Shown in pieces: positions 56,306 through 64,000 of a DNA stretch of 64,000 nt. The translations under genes were made by a program, and so were the position numbers. Below the pieces are notes generated by a model. It made no database searches, was not told the DNA's origin, and saw nothing but the letters and a program-made list of their open reading frames with translations. The stretch spans positions 1 to 64,000 of the forward strand of contig JAJDEJ010000232.1 in NCBI GenBank assembly GCA_029259815.1, in the 5' to 3' direction. Within the stretch, counting starts at the first letter, position 1. Each line of letters begins with the position of its first letter. The stretch is from Planctomycetaceae bacterium (lineage in GTDB: Bacteria > Planctomycetota > Planctomycetia > Planctomycetales > Planctomycetaceae).

Positions 56306-57928
56306 ATGCGTTTGAAGCTCTCACTTCTGTTTGTTGTCACGTTCAGTATTCCTCTCGCACCGAACGAAGTGAGTGCTGCTCCAGAAGAGGCCATGGTGCC
56401 CATGCGAGATGGTGTGGAGTTGGCCACCGACATTTACCTGCCCGCAGGCGATGGCCCCTGGCCCTGTATTCTGTCCCGAACGCCCTACAACAAGAACGGG
56501 AACCGCGGCACAGCCGAGAAGTTCGTCGAGCAAGGATACGCCTTTGTTTCCCAAGACTGTCGTGGCCGATTCAAGTCCCAGGGAGAATATGATCCGTTCA
56601 AGACCGATCATCATGATGGCTACGACATGGTTGAGTGGGTCGCGAGTCAAGAATGGTCGAACGGGAAAGTGGGGATGCTGGGAGGCTCAGCGGTCGGAAT
56701 CACGACCAACCTGGCTGCCACGCAAACCCCACCACATTTGGTCTGTGCATTCGTGATCGTGGCTCCTGCCAGTGCTCGTCACAACACCGTTTACATGGGA
56801 GGCGTCTATCGCAAAGAAATGAATGACGGTTGGCTGACCGCAATGAACGCAACATCTGCGATCGACGAGACGATGAAGAACCCACCTGCCTCGAGGCACT
56901 GGGATTGGCGTGAGATTTCTGATTTCCATGATCGGATCAAGATACCAATCTGCAACGTCGGCGGTTGGTTTGACATCTTCGCACAGGGAACGATCGATAA
57001 CTTCGCCGGGCTGCAAGCCAACGGCGTGGGGATGGCCGCGGGAAACCAGAAGCTGATCATGGGGCCTTATGCTCATGGGCAAACCGGTGGTCGTCTGAAG
57101 TTTCCCGAGGGCGGCAGAGGCGTCTTCGATTTCCAGTATCAGTTGCGATGGTTTGATCGGTGGCTGAAAGGGCTCGACAACGGCATCGATCGAGAGCCCC
57201 CGGTGCGTTACTACTTGATGGGTGCCACGGAGGATGGCGACACGCCCGGGAATGAATGGAAAGAGGCCGATGGCTGGCCGCCCGTCGCAGCCCGCCCCGG
57301 GTCGTTTTTCCTTGAGCAGGATGGGATGTTGGCAGCAACGGCTCCCAATTCTCCGGGGACTGAGTCGTATCGGTACGACCCCGAAGATCCGGTTCCGACC
57401 GTCGGAGGAGGAAACCTGATCTTGGGTGGCAAGGGACCCTTGGATCAACGTGAGATCAGTGAGCGGCAGGACTATTTGCGATTCCAGACCGATGTGCTTG
57501 AGGAGCCACTGGAAGTGGTTGGGCGCGTCACAGCCGACCTGTTTGTCGATTCCGATGCCCCCGACACCGACTTCGTCGCCAAGCTTGTCGATGTTTATCC
57601 GGACGGTTACGAGGCACTGTTGGCCGACGGGATTATCCGGGCACGATATCGTGAGGGTGAGGACCGCGAGATTCTAATGAAGCCGGGCGAAGTCGTCCGC
57701 GTCCGGGTCGACCTGTGGTCGACAGCGATGGTCTTCAACAAGGGACATCGGATCGCCCTGCACATCACGAGCAGTAACGACCCGCGATTTGATCCGAATC
57801 CGAACACAGGCCACCCTCAACGGGCTGATGAGGAAACACGGGTTGCGAACAACACGATCCATTTCAGTCAGGAGCATCCGTCACGTCTGCTGTTGCCGGT
57901 TGTCACACACGGTGCTCACGCTGAGTGA
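56306..57928 (+). CDS. Exported CocE/NonD-family hydrolase
   Basis: 540 residues from ATG 56306, preceded by AAGGAG at 56295-56300. Signal peptide MRLKLSLLFVVTFSIPLAPN. The alpha/beta-hydrolase part begins MVPMRDGVELATDIYLPAGD and ILSRTPYNKNGN; the nucleophile Ser is in GGSAVGITTN near residue 128. The charge-relay Asp is likely in VGGWFDIFAQG and the His in GPYAHGQTGG. The C-terminal jelly-roll domain (PEP_C type) includes VTADLFVDSDAPDTDFVAKL and HRIALHITSSNDPRFDPNPN. Family members are cocaine esterases, glutaryl-acylases and X-Pro dipeptidyl peptidases; which acyl or peptide bond is cut here is not clear. The FAD oxidoreductase gene follows on the same strand. Confidence 0.93.
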   Translation: MRLKLSLLFVVTFSIPLAPNEVSAAPEEAMVPMRDGVELATDIYLPAGDGPWPCILSRTPYNKNGNRGTAEKFVEQGYAFVSQDCRGRFKSQGEYDPFKTDHHDGYDMVEWVASQEWSNGKVGMLGGSAVGITTNLAATQTPPHLVCAFVIVAPASARHNTVYMGGVYRKEMNDGWLTAMNATSAIDETMKNPPASRHWDWREISDFHDRIKIPICNVGGWFDIFAQGTIDNFAGLQANGVGMAAGNQKLIMGPYAHGQTGGRLKFPEGGRGVFDFQYQLRWFDRWLKGLDNGIDREPPVRYYLMGATEDGDTPGNEWKEADGWPPVAARPGSFFLEQDGMLAATAPNSPGTESYRYDPEDPVPTVGGGNLILGGKGPLDQREISERQDYLRFQTDVLEEPLEVVGRVTADLFVDSDAPDTDFVAKLVDVYPDGYEALLADGIIRARYREGEDREILMKPGEVVRVRVDLWSTAMVFNKGHRIALHITSSNDPRFDPNPNTGHPQRADEETRVANNTIHFSQEHPSRLLLPVVTHGAHAE

Positions 57929-58021
57929 TTGATGAAGTCGTTTCAAAACTGCGAGCACCCCGGCGATGTGAATCGGGTTAGTGGGAAAAGATCATTGATT
58001 CACCTGAAAGACCAGACATCG

Positions 58022-60091
58022 ATGACTGACCAGACACGCAGCCAGGGTGCTTCCCGTGGTTCCGAAACCACCTCTTATCAACTTTCGATAGTAACGCTTC
58101 TGCTGCTATTTCTCGCTGTGCACTCAGTGTCGCACGATGCTCTTTCCGATCAAAGGAAAGGAGATCACCAAACCGATCGTCACCACGAGCTTGTTATCTA
58201 TGGAGCGACCCCCGGTGGGGGTGCCTGTGCTGTGCGAGCGGCTCGTGAAGGTCTCGATGTGCTACTCGTCAGTCACACGAGCCATCTGGGAGGCATGCTG
58301 ACAAATGGCCTGAGCACGATGGATACGCTCTATCACGGTGAGCGGGCCCCACTGTATGACGAGCTGCGCCAGCGGATCTATGACTTCTATCGAGACAGAT
58401 ATGGTGCCGACTCGCCGCAATTCCTGGCGACACAACCGGGACATCCCAAGACGCGGTACGAAGCCCACGTCGCCGAGCAGTTGATCAATGAAATACTCGC
58501 AGCGGAAGAACGGATCACCATTCTCTCCAACTTCTATCCACTGACGGCGACACGCGAGGCATCTCTCATACGGACGGTCACTTTTCAACAGATGGACGGG
58601 AAGGAGCAACTGACCGTTTCCGCAGACGTGTTTGCAGACTGCTCGTATGAGGCGGACTTGGCTGCGGTTGCCGAAGTCCCCTACCGGGTTGGTCGCGAAG
58701 CGAGAGACGAGTTCGATGAGCCACACGCCGGCGTAATCTACATGCGAAACGTTCCTTGGCCGCCGGAGGGTGTCGAGACGCAGGAGTTTCAACTGGCACG
58801 CCGACTCAACCTGTTCCGCTACCGATCGTGGTACGAGACCATCGAAAACGCCAGCACTGGAGCCGCTCACCCCTCGGTGCAAGCCTACAACCTGCGAACG
58901 ATCATCACCCGCGATCCCCACAATCGTCTCCCCATCGAACGACCCGAAAATTACGATCCTGAGTTTCTGAAGACCTTCGGCTTCGGCAATCCTGAGAGTC
59001 CGGGCTTGAGCATGCCGAATCAGAAGTTCGGATTGAACCATCCCAAACTCGTCGGTCAACAGGATCCGTACGTTGAAGGAGACTGGCAGACTCGACGTCG
59101 GGTGATCCATCAGCACCACGAAGCCACCCTCGGGCTGCTCTACTTCCGACAACACGCTCCCTCAGTCCCCGAGGCGATCCGGAAACAGTGGCAGGAGTAC
59201 GGGCTGCCCCGAGACGAGTTCGCCGACAACGGCCACATGCCCTCCGAGATCTACGCCCGTGAGACGCGACGCATTCGAGGACGCGAAGTGTTCACGGAGC
59301 ACGACGCCCAACTCGCCCCCGAGCTTGACCGGGCTCCCGTGCATACGAACAGCATCAGTATCACCGAGTGGTTCCTCGATTCTCACGCCTGCACTCCTCG
59401 CCAGGTGCCCGGCAGCGAGCAGGAAGGCATGGTCATGCTCAAGAATCAAACCTTCCCCGGACAGGTGTCGTATCAAACGCTCCTCCCGGAGAATCTCGAC
59501 AACCTGCTCGTGCCGGTCTGTCTCTCGTCGACCCATGTCGGCTGGGGAACAATCCGCCTCGAACCGACCTGGATGAGCCTCGGCGAAGCGGCAGCCTACG
59601 CGGTGGTGCTGGCCAAACGTCAGGAAGTCACGCCCGCACAGATCGACGAAGACGCACTGGTGCGACTGCTGGCTGAACGTCGAATCATGATCTCATTCTT
59701 CAACGATGTGGAAGGCCAAGCAAAGGCTGACTGGTATCCCGCCGTCCAGTACCTCGGCACGCAAGGCTACTTCGGTTCCTACGACGCTCGTACCGAGGAA
59801 CCGTTGACGTCACCTCTTGCGAAAGCGTGGGCCGAACTCTTCCGACAACAAGTTCGCGATGGCATCGCATCACCCACTCATGCAGCCGTGACGATTCGAC
59901 AAGTCGAACGAGCGAAGGGGGCATCAGTGACAGCAGGCAAATTTGCAGAGAGCCTGACAGCCATGCTTCCCGCAACGGAGGTTGATTCGCCCAAGTTGCA
60001 GAACCTGCTCACTCGGTTCAGTATCGATCCTGAAAAACCGATCAGCCGCAGCGATGCATGCCGTCTGATCTACGCCGCGTCAGCACCGTAG
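58022..60091 (+). CDS. Exported FAD-dependent oxidoreductase (FAD_oxidored family)
   Basis: 689 residues from ATG 58022; ATG 57932, only 3 bp after the CocE stop, would add 30 residues. Residues about 18-38 form a hydrophobic export or anchor segment (YQLSIVTLLLLFLAVHSVSH). The FAD-binding Rossmann start is HELVIYGATPGGGACAVRAA followed by REGLDVLLVSHTSHLGGMLT; the glycine motif GATPGG-G is the form used by this family. ADVFADCSYEADLAAVAEVP and the late NLLVPVCLSSTHVGWGTIRL, EPTWMSLGEAAAYAV are also family hallmarks. Such proteins are frequent in planctomycetes and may oxidise carbohydrate derivatives. Co-directional with CocE, possibly co-transcribed. A REPIN-like element begins 6 bp past the stop. 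Confidence 0.92.
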   Translation: MTDQTRSQGASRGSETTSYQLSIVTLLLLFLAVHSVSHDALSDQRKGDHQTDRHHELVIYGATPGGGACAVRAAREGLDVLLVSHTSHLGGMLTNGLSTMDTLYHGERAPLYDELRQRIYDFYRDRYGADSPQFLATQPGHPKTRYEAHVAEQLINEILAAEERITILSNFYPLTATREASLIRTVTFQQMDGKEQLTVSADVFADCSYEADLAAVAEVPYRVGREARDEFDEPHAGVIYMRNVPWPPEGVETQEFQLARRLNLFRYRSWYETIENASTGAAHPSVQAYNLRTIITRDPHNRLPIERPENYDPEFLKTFGFGNPESPGLSMPNQKFGLNHPKLVGQQDPYVEGDWQTRRRVIHQHHEATLGLLYFRQHAPSVPEAIRKQWQEYGLPRDEFADNGHMPSEIYARETRRIRGREVFTEHDAQLAPELDRAPVHTNSISITEWFLDSHACTPRQVPGSEQEGMVMLKNQTFPGQVSYQTLLPENLDNLLVPVCLSSTHVGWGTIRLEPTWMSLGEAAAYAVVLAKRQEVTPAQIDEDALVRLLAERRIMISFFNDVEGQAKADWYPAVQYLGTQGYFGSYDARTEEPLTSPLAKAWAELFRQQVRDGIASPTHAAVTIRQVERAKGASVTAGKFAESLTAMLPATEVDSPKLQNLLTRFSIDPEKPISRSDACRLIYAASAP

Positions 60092-60097
60092 GCGCGC

Positions 60098-60211
60098 CAA
60101 AGAAAGTAGTCATCACGCTCCGCGTGAAGACACGAAGGCTCACACGCACACAAATGCGTCGAGAGATTTCCCTGATTCCGCTCATCACGCGGAGCGTGAT
60201 GGCTACTTTGA
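60098..60211. repeat. REPIN-like element, family 2, copy 2
   Basis: Two hairpins in inverted orientation, each with GTAG at the outer base: AAGTAGTCATCACGCTCCGC at the left, and, read on the other strand from the right end, AAGTAGCCATCACGCTCCGC. Terminal arms CAAAG and CTTTG. The central part holds TCACACGCACACAAATGCGT. This is the best-preserved copy of family 2. Confidence 0.85.
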
Positions 60212-60498
60212 GCATCACCGCTTGCCGCAATTTCAAGAAAAGAAGTGGACCGGCCGGTCCGGAGTCGAGAGGTCCGACGTCACTGCGGGCAAATCGGCCA
60301 AGCCGGCTGACTTGTCTGGTGAATGCATTCATCGCCCTGCCCCAGCCGATTCTGTAAGCAGAGTGGCCACCAAGTCAACGCGACCGCCCGCAGCAAGCAT
60401 ACTCACCCGGGCAAACAGCGAAGTCATCCCTCTCTGAAACAATCCGGCACGGTTGCGCGCAGCACCATTATCGAGGTTCATCACTTCGTCATCGAGTC

Positions 60499-60627
60499 GC
60501 AACGGTTGTCCCAACCGTTGCCGCGTCAGCGGCGAGAAGCCTCTCGTTCAACGGACGATGACTCTTGGCCAAGCCTCTTGAGGAAGGCTTCCAGTCGCTT
60601 CGCGCCACGGGTTGGGATAACCCGTGG
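60499..60627. repeat. Cluster of three short hairpins
   Basis: Hairpin 1 at 60499-60521 has a 10-bp stem (GCAACGGTTG, loop TCC). Hairpin 2 at 60571-60590 pairs AAGCCT with AGGCTT. Hairpin 3 at 60605-60627 pairs CCACGGGTT with AACCCGTGG around GGGAT. They lie in the 630-bp gap before the J-domain gene; the rest of the gap (60212-60498 and 60628-60721) shows nothing else. Confidence 0.7.
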
Positions 60628-60721
60628 TACCCGGTCCAGCCCCGGCCACTCTTTTGGCTTGATTGGCAACGACTTCTGAGGCATGCTGGCGAGACTGCCG
60701 ATCTGTCACGAGGCCGAGTTT

Positions 60722-62302
60722 ATGACTATTCGCGAGTGCTACACTGTTCTGGAGTTGGAGCCCGGTGCGACGTTTGCTGAGGTCAAGCGGGCTTGGAAGT
60801 TGCTAGCGACCGTTTGGCATCCAGATCGATTCAACAACAACCCAAAGCTTCGCGATCAGGCAGAGGAAAAGCTCAAGCGGATCAATTCAGCCTACGATCT
60901 CCTGCGAAAGCACTTCGAGAATGGTGGCTCTGGGAACGATGATTCAGGTCCGTCTGAATCAGAACAAGCTGCTGAGTCCTATGTCGATTCTCAGTGCTGG
61001 TATCTCAACGGTGACGCTCGGATTCGATCCGTCTCAAAACTAGAACTGAGTGGGCGTCCAGCGATCATTCGGCTAGACGCAAATGGTCTCACAATCGTCA
61101 CTGTAGTTGATTCAAACATTGACGAAGCAACTTCTTATCCTGGCGAGACGGTTCGATGGCTAGATGTGCATGGAATGACTTGGTCGACCGATAGGGTCAA
61201 CTTCAATCCGTACAAATATGAGGCTCCCTGGCATGTGCAAACGGATCGTGCTGAACTTCATGTTCTTGACCCAGAGGGGATTACCGATGGATTCGTAGTC
61301 AAAGTTCGATTCCGCAACGAATACTTCCGAAAGCTCTTCGAGAAACGAATGAGGCATTGGCACTGTCCCGTAGATGTCGGTGTTGCGTGTAAGACTGAAC
61401 TGGAGCGAGCGGCTGCACAGAGAAATGAGCAACTTAAGAGGGAAGAGGCCGAGCGTCAGCGACAAGCGGAGGCCAAGCGAAAGGCGGGTGGCGGTGACGT
61501 CTACTCGGATTCGAATCGGGCTGCAGCAATGATGGTTGCAGGTCTAATCGGATTTTTCTCAATCCTTTCTGTCAGCTTGTTGTTTCTGGATGAGCCGAAT
61601 CATGCAGATACCGCTATGCAGCGGAGGCTGGAGACGGATGAGTTACGTGAACAGACCATGTTCCCCGATACGGTCGATCAAACAGGTGAAGAAGTCGTGT
61701 CTCAAACGCCCTCAAATTCTGCTGGACGAGACAGAGTTGATTCGACTCTCTTGCTAAGTACCAAGCCCGCCAGTAGCCCAATCCGCGAAGACCCGGAAGA
61801 ACTGGTCATCGAAGCTTGGCGAGCATTGAAGCAATCGAATTATCTGGCAGTTCAAGTGGCCGCAGATGCATTGGAGGCAGAGCAGCCTTCTACCGCTTTC
61901 ATCCTTAGAGGATGGATGTATCTTGAACTGGGCAAGGATCAACGAGCCGAGGATGCGTTTCTTCGCGCTATGCACGGCGACAAGTCGTTGGTCCTTGCTT
62001 CACTCGCCGCAATGGAAGCTGCCCGAGTGAGCGAAGGGAGACCAGTGCTTCGTCGTGGTCCAGATGAGTACCTAACTTTCGCAGTTGAAGCCGCTCCGAC
62101 AGAGCCAGTCGCGTACTTTCTCCGAAGCATGTGGGCCAATCACGATCACAATCCTGATGCCAACGACGGTCTAAACACGAGCGCTCTTAAAGATTTGGAA
62201 GAAGTTCGCCGACTTCGACCGTCACTGAGCGACTCAGACTTGTCGGTCCTTGGTGAGACTCCCTTTCGTCAGGTATGGCGACTCTTTGATGTACTTCGTT
62301 AG
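60722..62302 (+). CDS. Membrane J-domain protein
   Basis: 526 residues from ATG 60722, with GAGG upstream. The J-domain at about 1-65 contains YTVLELEPGATFAEVKRAWK and the invariant HPD in TVWHPDRFNNNP, then KLKRINSAYDLLRKHF. An unassigned beta-rich segment follows to about 240, a charged helix (QRNEQLKREEAERQRQAEAK), and one membrane helix at about 275-295 (MMVAGLIGFFSILSVSLLFL). The C-terminal half has helical repeats resembling TPR (LEAEQPSTAFILRGWMYLEL, GKDQRAEDAFLRAMHGDKSL). It should recruit and stimulate a DnaK-type chaperone at the membrane. By eye less GC-rich than neighbours. Architecture is not that of DnaJ or CbpA; client unknown. Confidence 0.88.
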   Translation: MTIRECYTVLELEPGATFAEVKRAWKLLATVWHPDRFNNNPKLRDQAEEKLKRINSAYDLLRKHFENGGSGNDDSGPSESEQAAESYVDSQCWYLNGDARIRSVSKLELSGRPAIIRLDANGLTIVTVVDSNIDEATSYPGETVRWLDVHGMTWSTDRVNFNPYKYEAPWHVQTDRAELHVLDPEGITDGFVVKVRFRNEYFRKLFEKRMRHWHCPVDVGVACKTELERAAAQRNEQLKREEAERQRQAEAKRKAGGGDVYSDSNRAAAMMVAGLIGFFSILSVSLLFLDEPNHADTAMQRRLETDELREQTMFPDTVDQTGEEVVSQTPSNSAGRDRVDSTLLLSTKPASSPIREDPEELVIEAWRALKQSNYLAVQVAADALEAEQPSTAFILRGWMYLELGKDQRAEDAFLRAMHGDKSLVLASLAAMEAARVSEGRPVLRRGPDEYLTFAVEAAPTEPVAYFLRSMWANHDHNPDANDGLNTSALKDLEEVRRLRPSLSDSDLSVLGETPFRQVWRLFDVLR

Positions 62303-62326
62303 TGAATGAGTGTGGGCCATTGCCCA

Positions 62327-62450
62327 TTCACTTCTCCAGAATGGCGGTCACCGCCTGGCCGCCGGCGGCGCAGATGGAGATGAGGCCGCGTCCACTGCCG
62401 GCTTCATCGAGCGTCTTGGCGAAGGGGTCGCCGGTCGCGACCGTGGCTGC
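62327..62450 (-). pseudogene. 3'-end remnant of a thiolase gene
   Basis: On the minus strand it reads ATGDPFAKTLDEAGSGRGLI, SICAAGGQAVTAILEK and stop. The intact gene at the window's right end reads ATGHPFAATGTRIVATLAKT, LDEAGSGRGLISICAAGG, so the remnant has lost 33 bp in frame between two GGCGA repeats and keeps the last 24 codons almost unchanged. Beyond about 62450 similarity ends; the further 40 codons of open frame to 62564 are unrelated. The flanking gap 62451-62646 shows nothing else. Confidence 0.88.
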
Positions 62451-62646
62451 TATCAGTTTCTTGTTGACACTCGTCTGGAGCCGCCTGAATACTGAGTGGA
62501 GATCACTCATGTTGTCCATCTCCCGATTGGCGACCCGGGTCACACCCGCGGGATTTGTACGCACCGGGCAACCTCACTCAATCAGCAGTGTGAACTGACA
62601 ACTCATAGCTGTCGCTGACCAATCGTCACGAGCGAGCATTCCCAGG

Positions 62647-63639
62647 ATGTTGATCCAAGAAACGCAACAGTACGAAAAAGGGGGGATCCAACACGATGTC
62701 TACTCGCAGGAGGACGTAATCGATGTCTCCTGCCCCTGTTGTGGAACGGACAAGTTCGAACGTGTGTACACCGAACATGAAGTGTTGGGCATCGTGCGCT
62801 GCTGCTCGTGTGAGTTGGTCTATACAACTCCTCGACTGAAGTCGCCCGAGTCAAATTACTGGGGTGATAAAGAGGCCTTTTATCGAGAGGCCAGACTGAT
62901 CTTCGAAGGCCGTGCCAAGCACCATCGTGATCCCACGTATCAGCAGACTTTGGACATCGTCGAGCGATTCACTCCACGCGGCAAACTGCTCGACGTTGGC
63001 AGCAACACGGGCATGTTGCTTCGCTTTGCCCGCAACCGGGGTTGGGAGGTGACAGGTGTTGAACCCTCGAAGTCACTCGCCACCCTGAGCCACGAGCAGT
63101 TCGACGTGCCGGTCTTTGCGAACTATCTGTCGGAACTTCCACAGACAGAAAACAAAAAGTATGACGTACTGACGATGACGGACGTCTTCGAACATGTGAG
63201 CGAACCGCTCGACCTGTTGGCCGACGTCAGACGTCTGTTGAAGCCGGAAGGGTGCTTGTACATCCGGGTGCCAAACGCAAAATGGAACATCTTCAAGCAG
63301 CGCGGAGCGATGGCCATGGGACGTCAACCATTGCAGGGAATCTGGGATGCCGGCGAACATGTCGTGCACTATACCGACAGAACTCTGCGAACGATGCTGG
63401 AACGCGGAGGCTTTCAAGTCATCGACTTGCACCTTCCTCTCCCGGTCCAGGTCCCTGTTTGGCATCTGTATGTCGGACACTACTACCAGTATCCATCGCC
63501 CTGGCATCTGGATTGGAAGCGCCACTTCGGACGGACTCTCTTCTACTGGCTGGGCCGCATGGAACGCATTGCGCGCATGGGTTCTGTTGGCTATCTCCCA
63601 CCGGCGATTGGAATCATCGCCAAGCCCATCAATTCATGA
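62647..63639 (+). CDS. Class I SAM-dependent methyltransferase with N-terminal zinc ribbon
   Basis: 330 residues. The N-terminal part has CPCCGTDKFERVYTEHEVLG, then VRCCSCELVYTTPR, a two-knuckle zinc ribbon often fused to methyltransferases that act on cell-surface sugars or lipids. SAM site: GKLLDVGSNTGMLLRFARNR at about 113-132, VTGVEPSKSLATLS, and DVLTMTDVFEHVSEPLDLLA with RRLLKPEGCLYIRVPN. Residues 205-330 contain a long aromatic tail (HLYVGHYYQYPSPWHLDWKR) typical of glycan-cluster enzymes. Flanked on both sides by copies of the 3' end of the thiolase gene. Substrate unknown; no cluster partners visible. Confidence 0.9.
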   Translation: MLIQETQQYEKGGIQHDVYSQEDVIDVSCPCCGTDKFERVYTEHEVLGIVRCCSCELVYTTPRLKSPESNYWGDKEAFYREARLIFEGRAKHHRDPTYQQTLDIVERFTPRGKLLDVGSNTGMLLRFARNRGWEVTGVEPSKSLATLSHEQFDVPVFANYLSELPQTENKKYDVLTMTDVFEHVSEPLDLLADVRRLLKPEGCLYIRVPNAKWNIFKQRGAMAMGRQPLQGIWDAGEHVVHYTDRTLRTMLERGGFQVIDLHLPLPVQVPVWHLYVGHYYQYPSPWHLDWKRHFGRTLFYWLGRMERIARMGSVGYLPPAIGIIAKPINS

Positions 63640-63768
63640 CGCCCTGTTCGGCCAGCCCCGATCTGCTGCCAGATGAAGCGGGACATCTTGTGACGAGTCG
63701 CGTCTGGTGCTTCTGGGTACGTCAGTCAGCCTCTGCCTGACGATCTGATCTTCGGACCTTCGTCTGTT

Positions 63769-64000
63769 CACTTCTCAAGAATCGCCGTCACCGCTTGGCC
63801 GCCGGCGGCGCAGATGGAGATGAGGCCGCGGCCACTGCCTGCTTCGTCGAGCGTCTTGGCGAGGGTGGCGACGATGCGGGTGCCGGTGGCGGCGAAGGGG
63901 TGGCCGGTGGCGATCGAGCCGCCCTTCACGTTGAGCTTGCTCATGTCGATGCTGCCGAGGGGAGTGTCGCGGCCCAGCTTCTCTTTGCAGAACTCTGCGG
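63769..64000 (-). CDS. Thiolase (acetyl-CoA C-acyltransferase, FadI-like), C-terminal part
   Basis: Partial: the gene enters from the right window edge and ends at TGA 63769-63771. The visible 76 codons read EFCKEKLGRDTPLGSIDMSK, LNVKGGSIATGHPFAATGTR, IVATLAKTLDEAGSGRGLIS, ICAAGGQAVTAILEK. GGSIATGHPFAATG holds the thiolase active-site His, and CAAGG the second catalytic Cys, as in the trifunctional-protein beta subunit/FadI branch. The enzyme cleaves 3-ketoacyl-CoA in fatty-acid beta-oxidation. Its 3' end is duplicated at 62327-62450. Confidence 0.9.

Noticed and set aside
60058..60357. Open frames over the family 2 element
   Set aside because: Both strands translate the inverted repeat; coding potential is a by-product of the palindrome.
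62451..62564. N-terminal extension of the thiolase remnant as a functional small gene
   Set aside because: The upstream codons are unrelated to thiolase and have no ribosome site; the active-site His of GHPF is changed to Asp in the remnant.

Overview
The window is a GC-rich chromosomal segment of a planctomycete (Planctomycetota). The evidence is a set of families typical of that phylum: two DUF1549/DUF1553 proteins, each next to a DUF1501 protein; two DUF1559 prepilin-like proteins; a DUF1080 protein; a divergent pair of FGly-type sulfatases; secreted CocE and FAD oxidoreductase genes; a TPR protein beside an ExbB/TolQ channel; and a giant N-terminal-barrel surface protein. No rRNA, tRNA, CRISPR array or complete insertion sequence was seen.

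Layout. 0.2-7.4 kb: aspS, a secreted DUF1080 protein, a DUF4349 lipoprotein, a class 1/2 aldehyde dehydrogenase, a hypothetical gene, a DUF559 endonuclease-like gene between palindromic repeats, and a zinc-ribbon protein. 7.5-12.1 kb: an old segmental duplication whose unit (histidine-rich exported protein, DUF1559 protein, Nudix hydrolase) occurs twice; in the left copy the Nudix gene survives only as a 3' stub. 12.4-17.5 kb: a GAF/HD-GYP protein and two divergent sulfatases. 17.6-24.8 kb, minus strand: a tightly packed cluster of DUF1549/1553 cytochrome protein, DUF1501 protein, aldo/keto reductase and MFS transporter, read as a catabolic or surface-degradation operon. 25-32.3 kb: a methyltransferase, an enolase-superfamily enzyme, a Tat-exported protein, and a WD40-PDZ-caspase protein with an EF-hand-like loop. 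32.7-36.4 kb: a second DUF1549/1553-DUF1501 pair with a palindromic element between the two genes. 36.9-45.8 kb: a 2,956-residue inverse-autotransporter-like protein with a leishmanolysin-type metalloprotease inside its repeat passenger. 45.8-52.1 kb: an acetyltransferase pseudogene, a short UvrC, ExbB and a large TPR protein. 52.4-60.1 kb: DUF2237, SRPBCC, an M1 aminopeptidase with HEAT repeats, CocE hydrolase and FAD oxidoreductase. 60.7-64 kb: a membrane J-domain protein, a 3'-end remnant of a thiolase gene, a methyltransferase and the 3' end of the intact thiolase gene.

Intergenic DNA is unusually rich in structured repeats. One set has paired short hairpins with GTAG-like tetranucleotides at the outer base (REPIN-like; four copies). 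A second set is built from CCCTCACCC and CTCTCCC palindromes (four places) and brackets the DUF559 gene. There is also a 132-bp palindrome between two co-directional genes, and several single hairpins. Several elements start at, or within about 50 bp of, a stop codon. Two genes (Nudix, thiolase) have their 3' ends duplicated in direct orientation around unrelated DNA.
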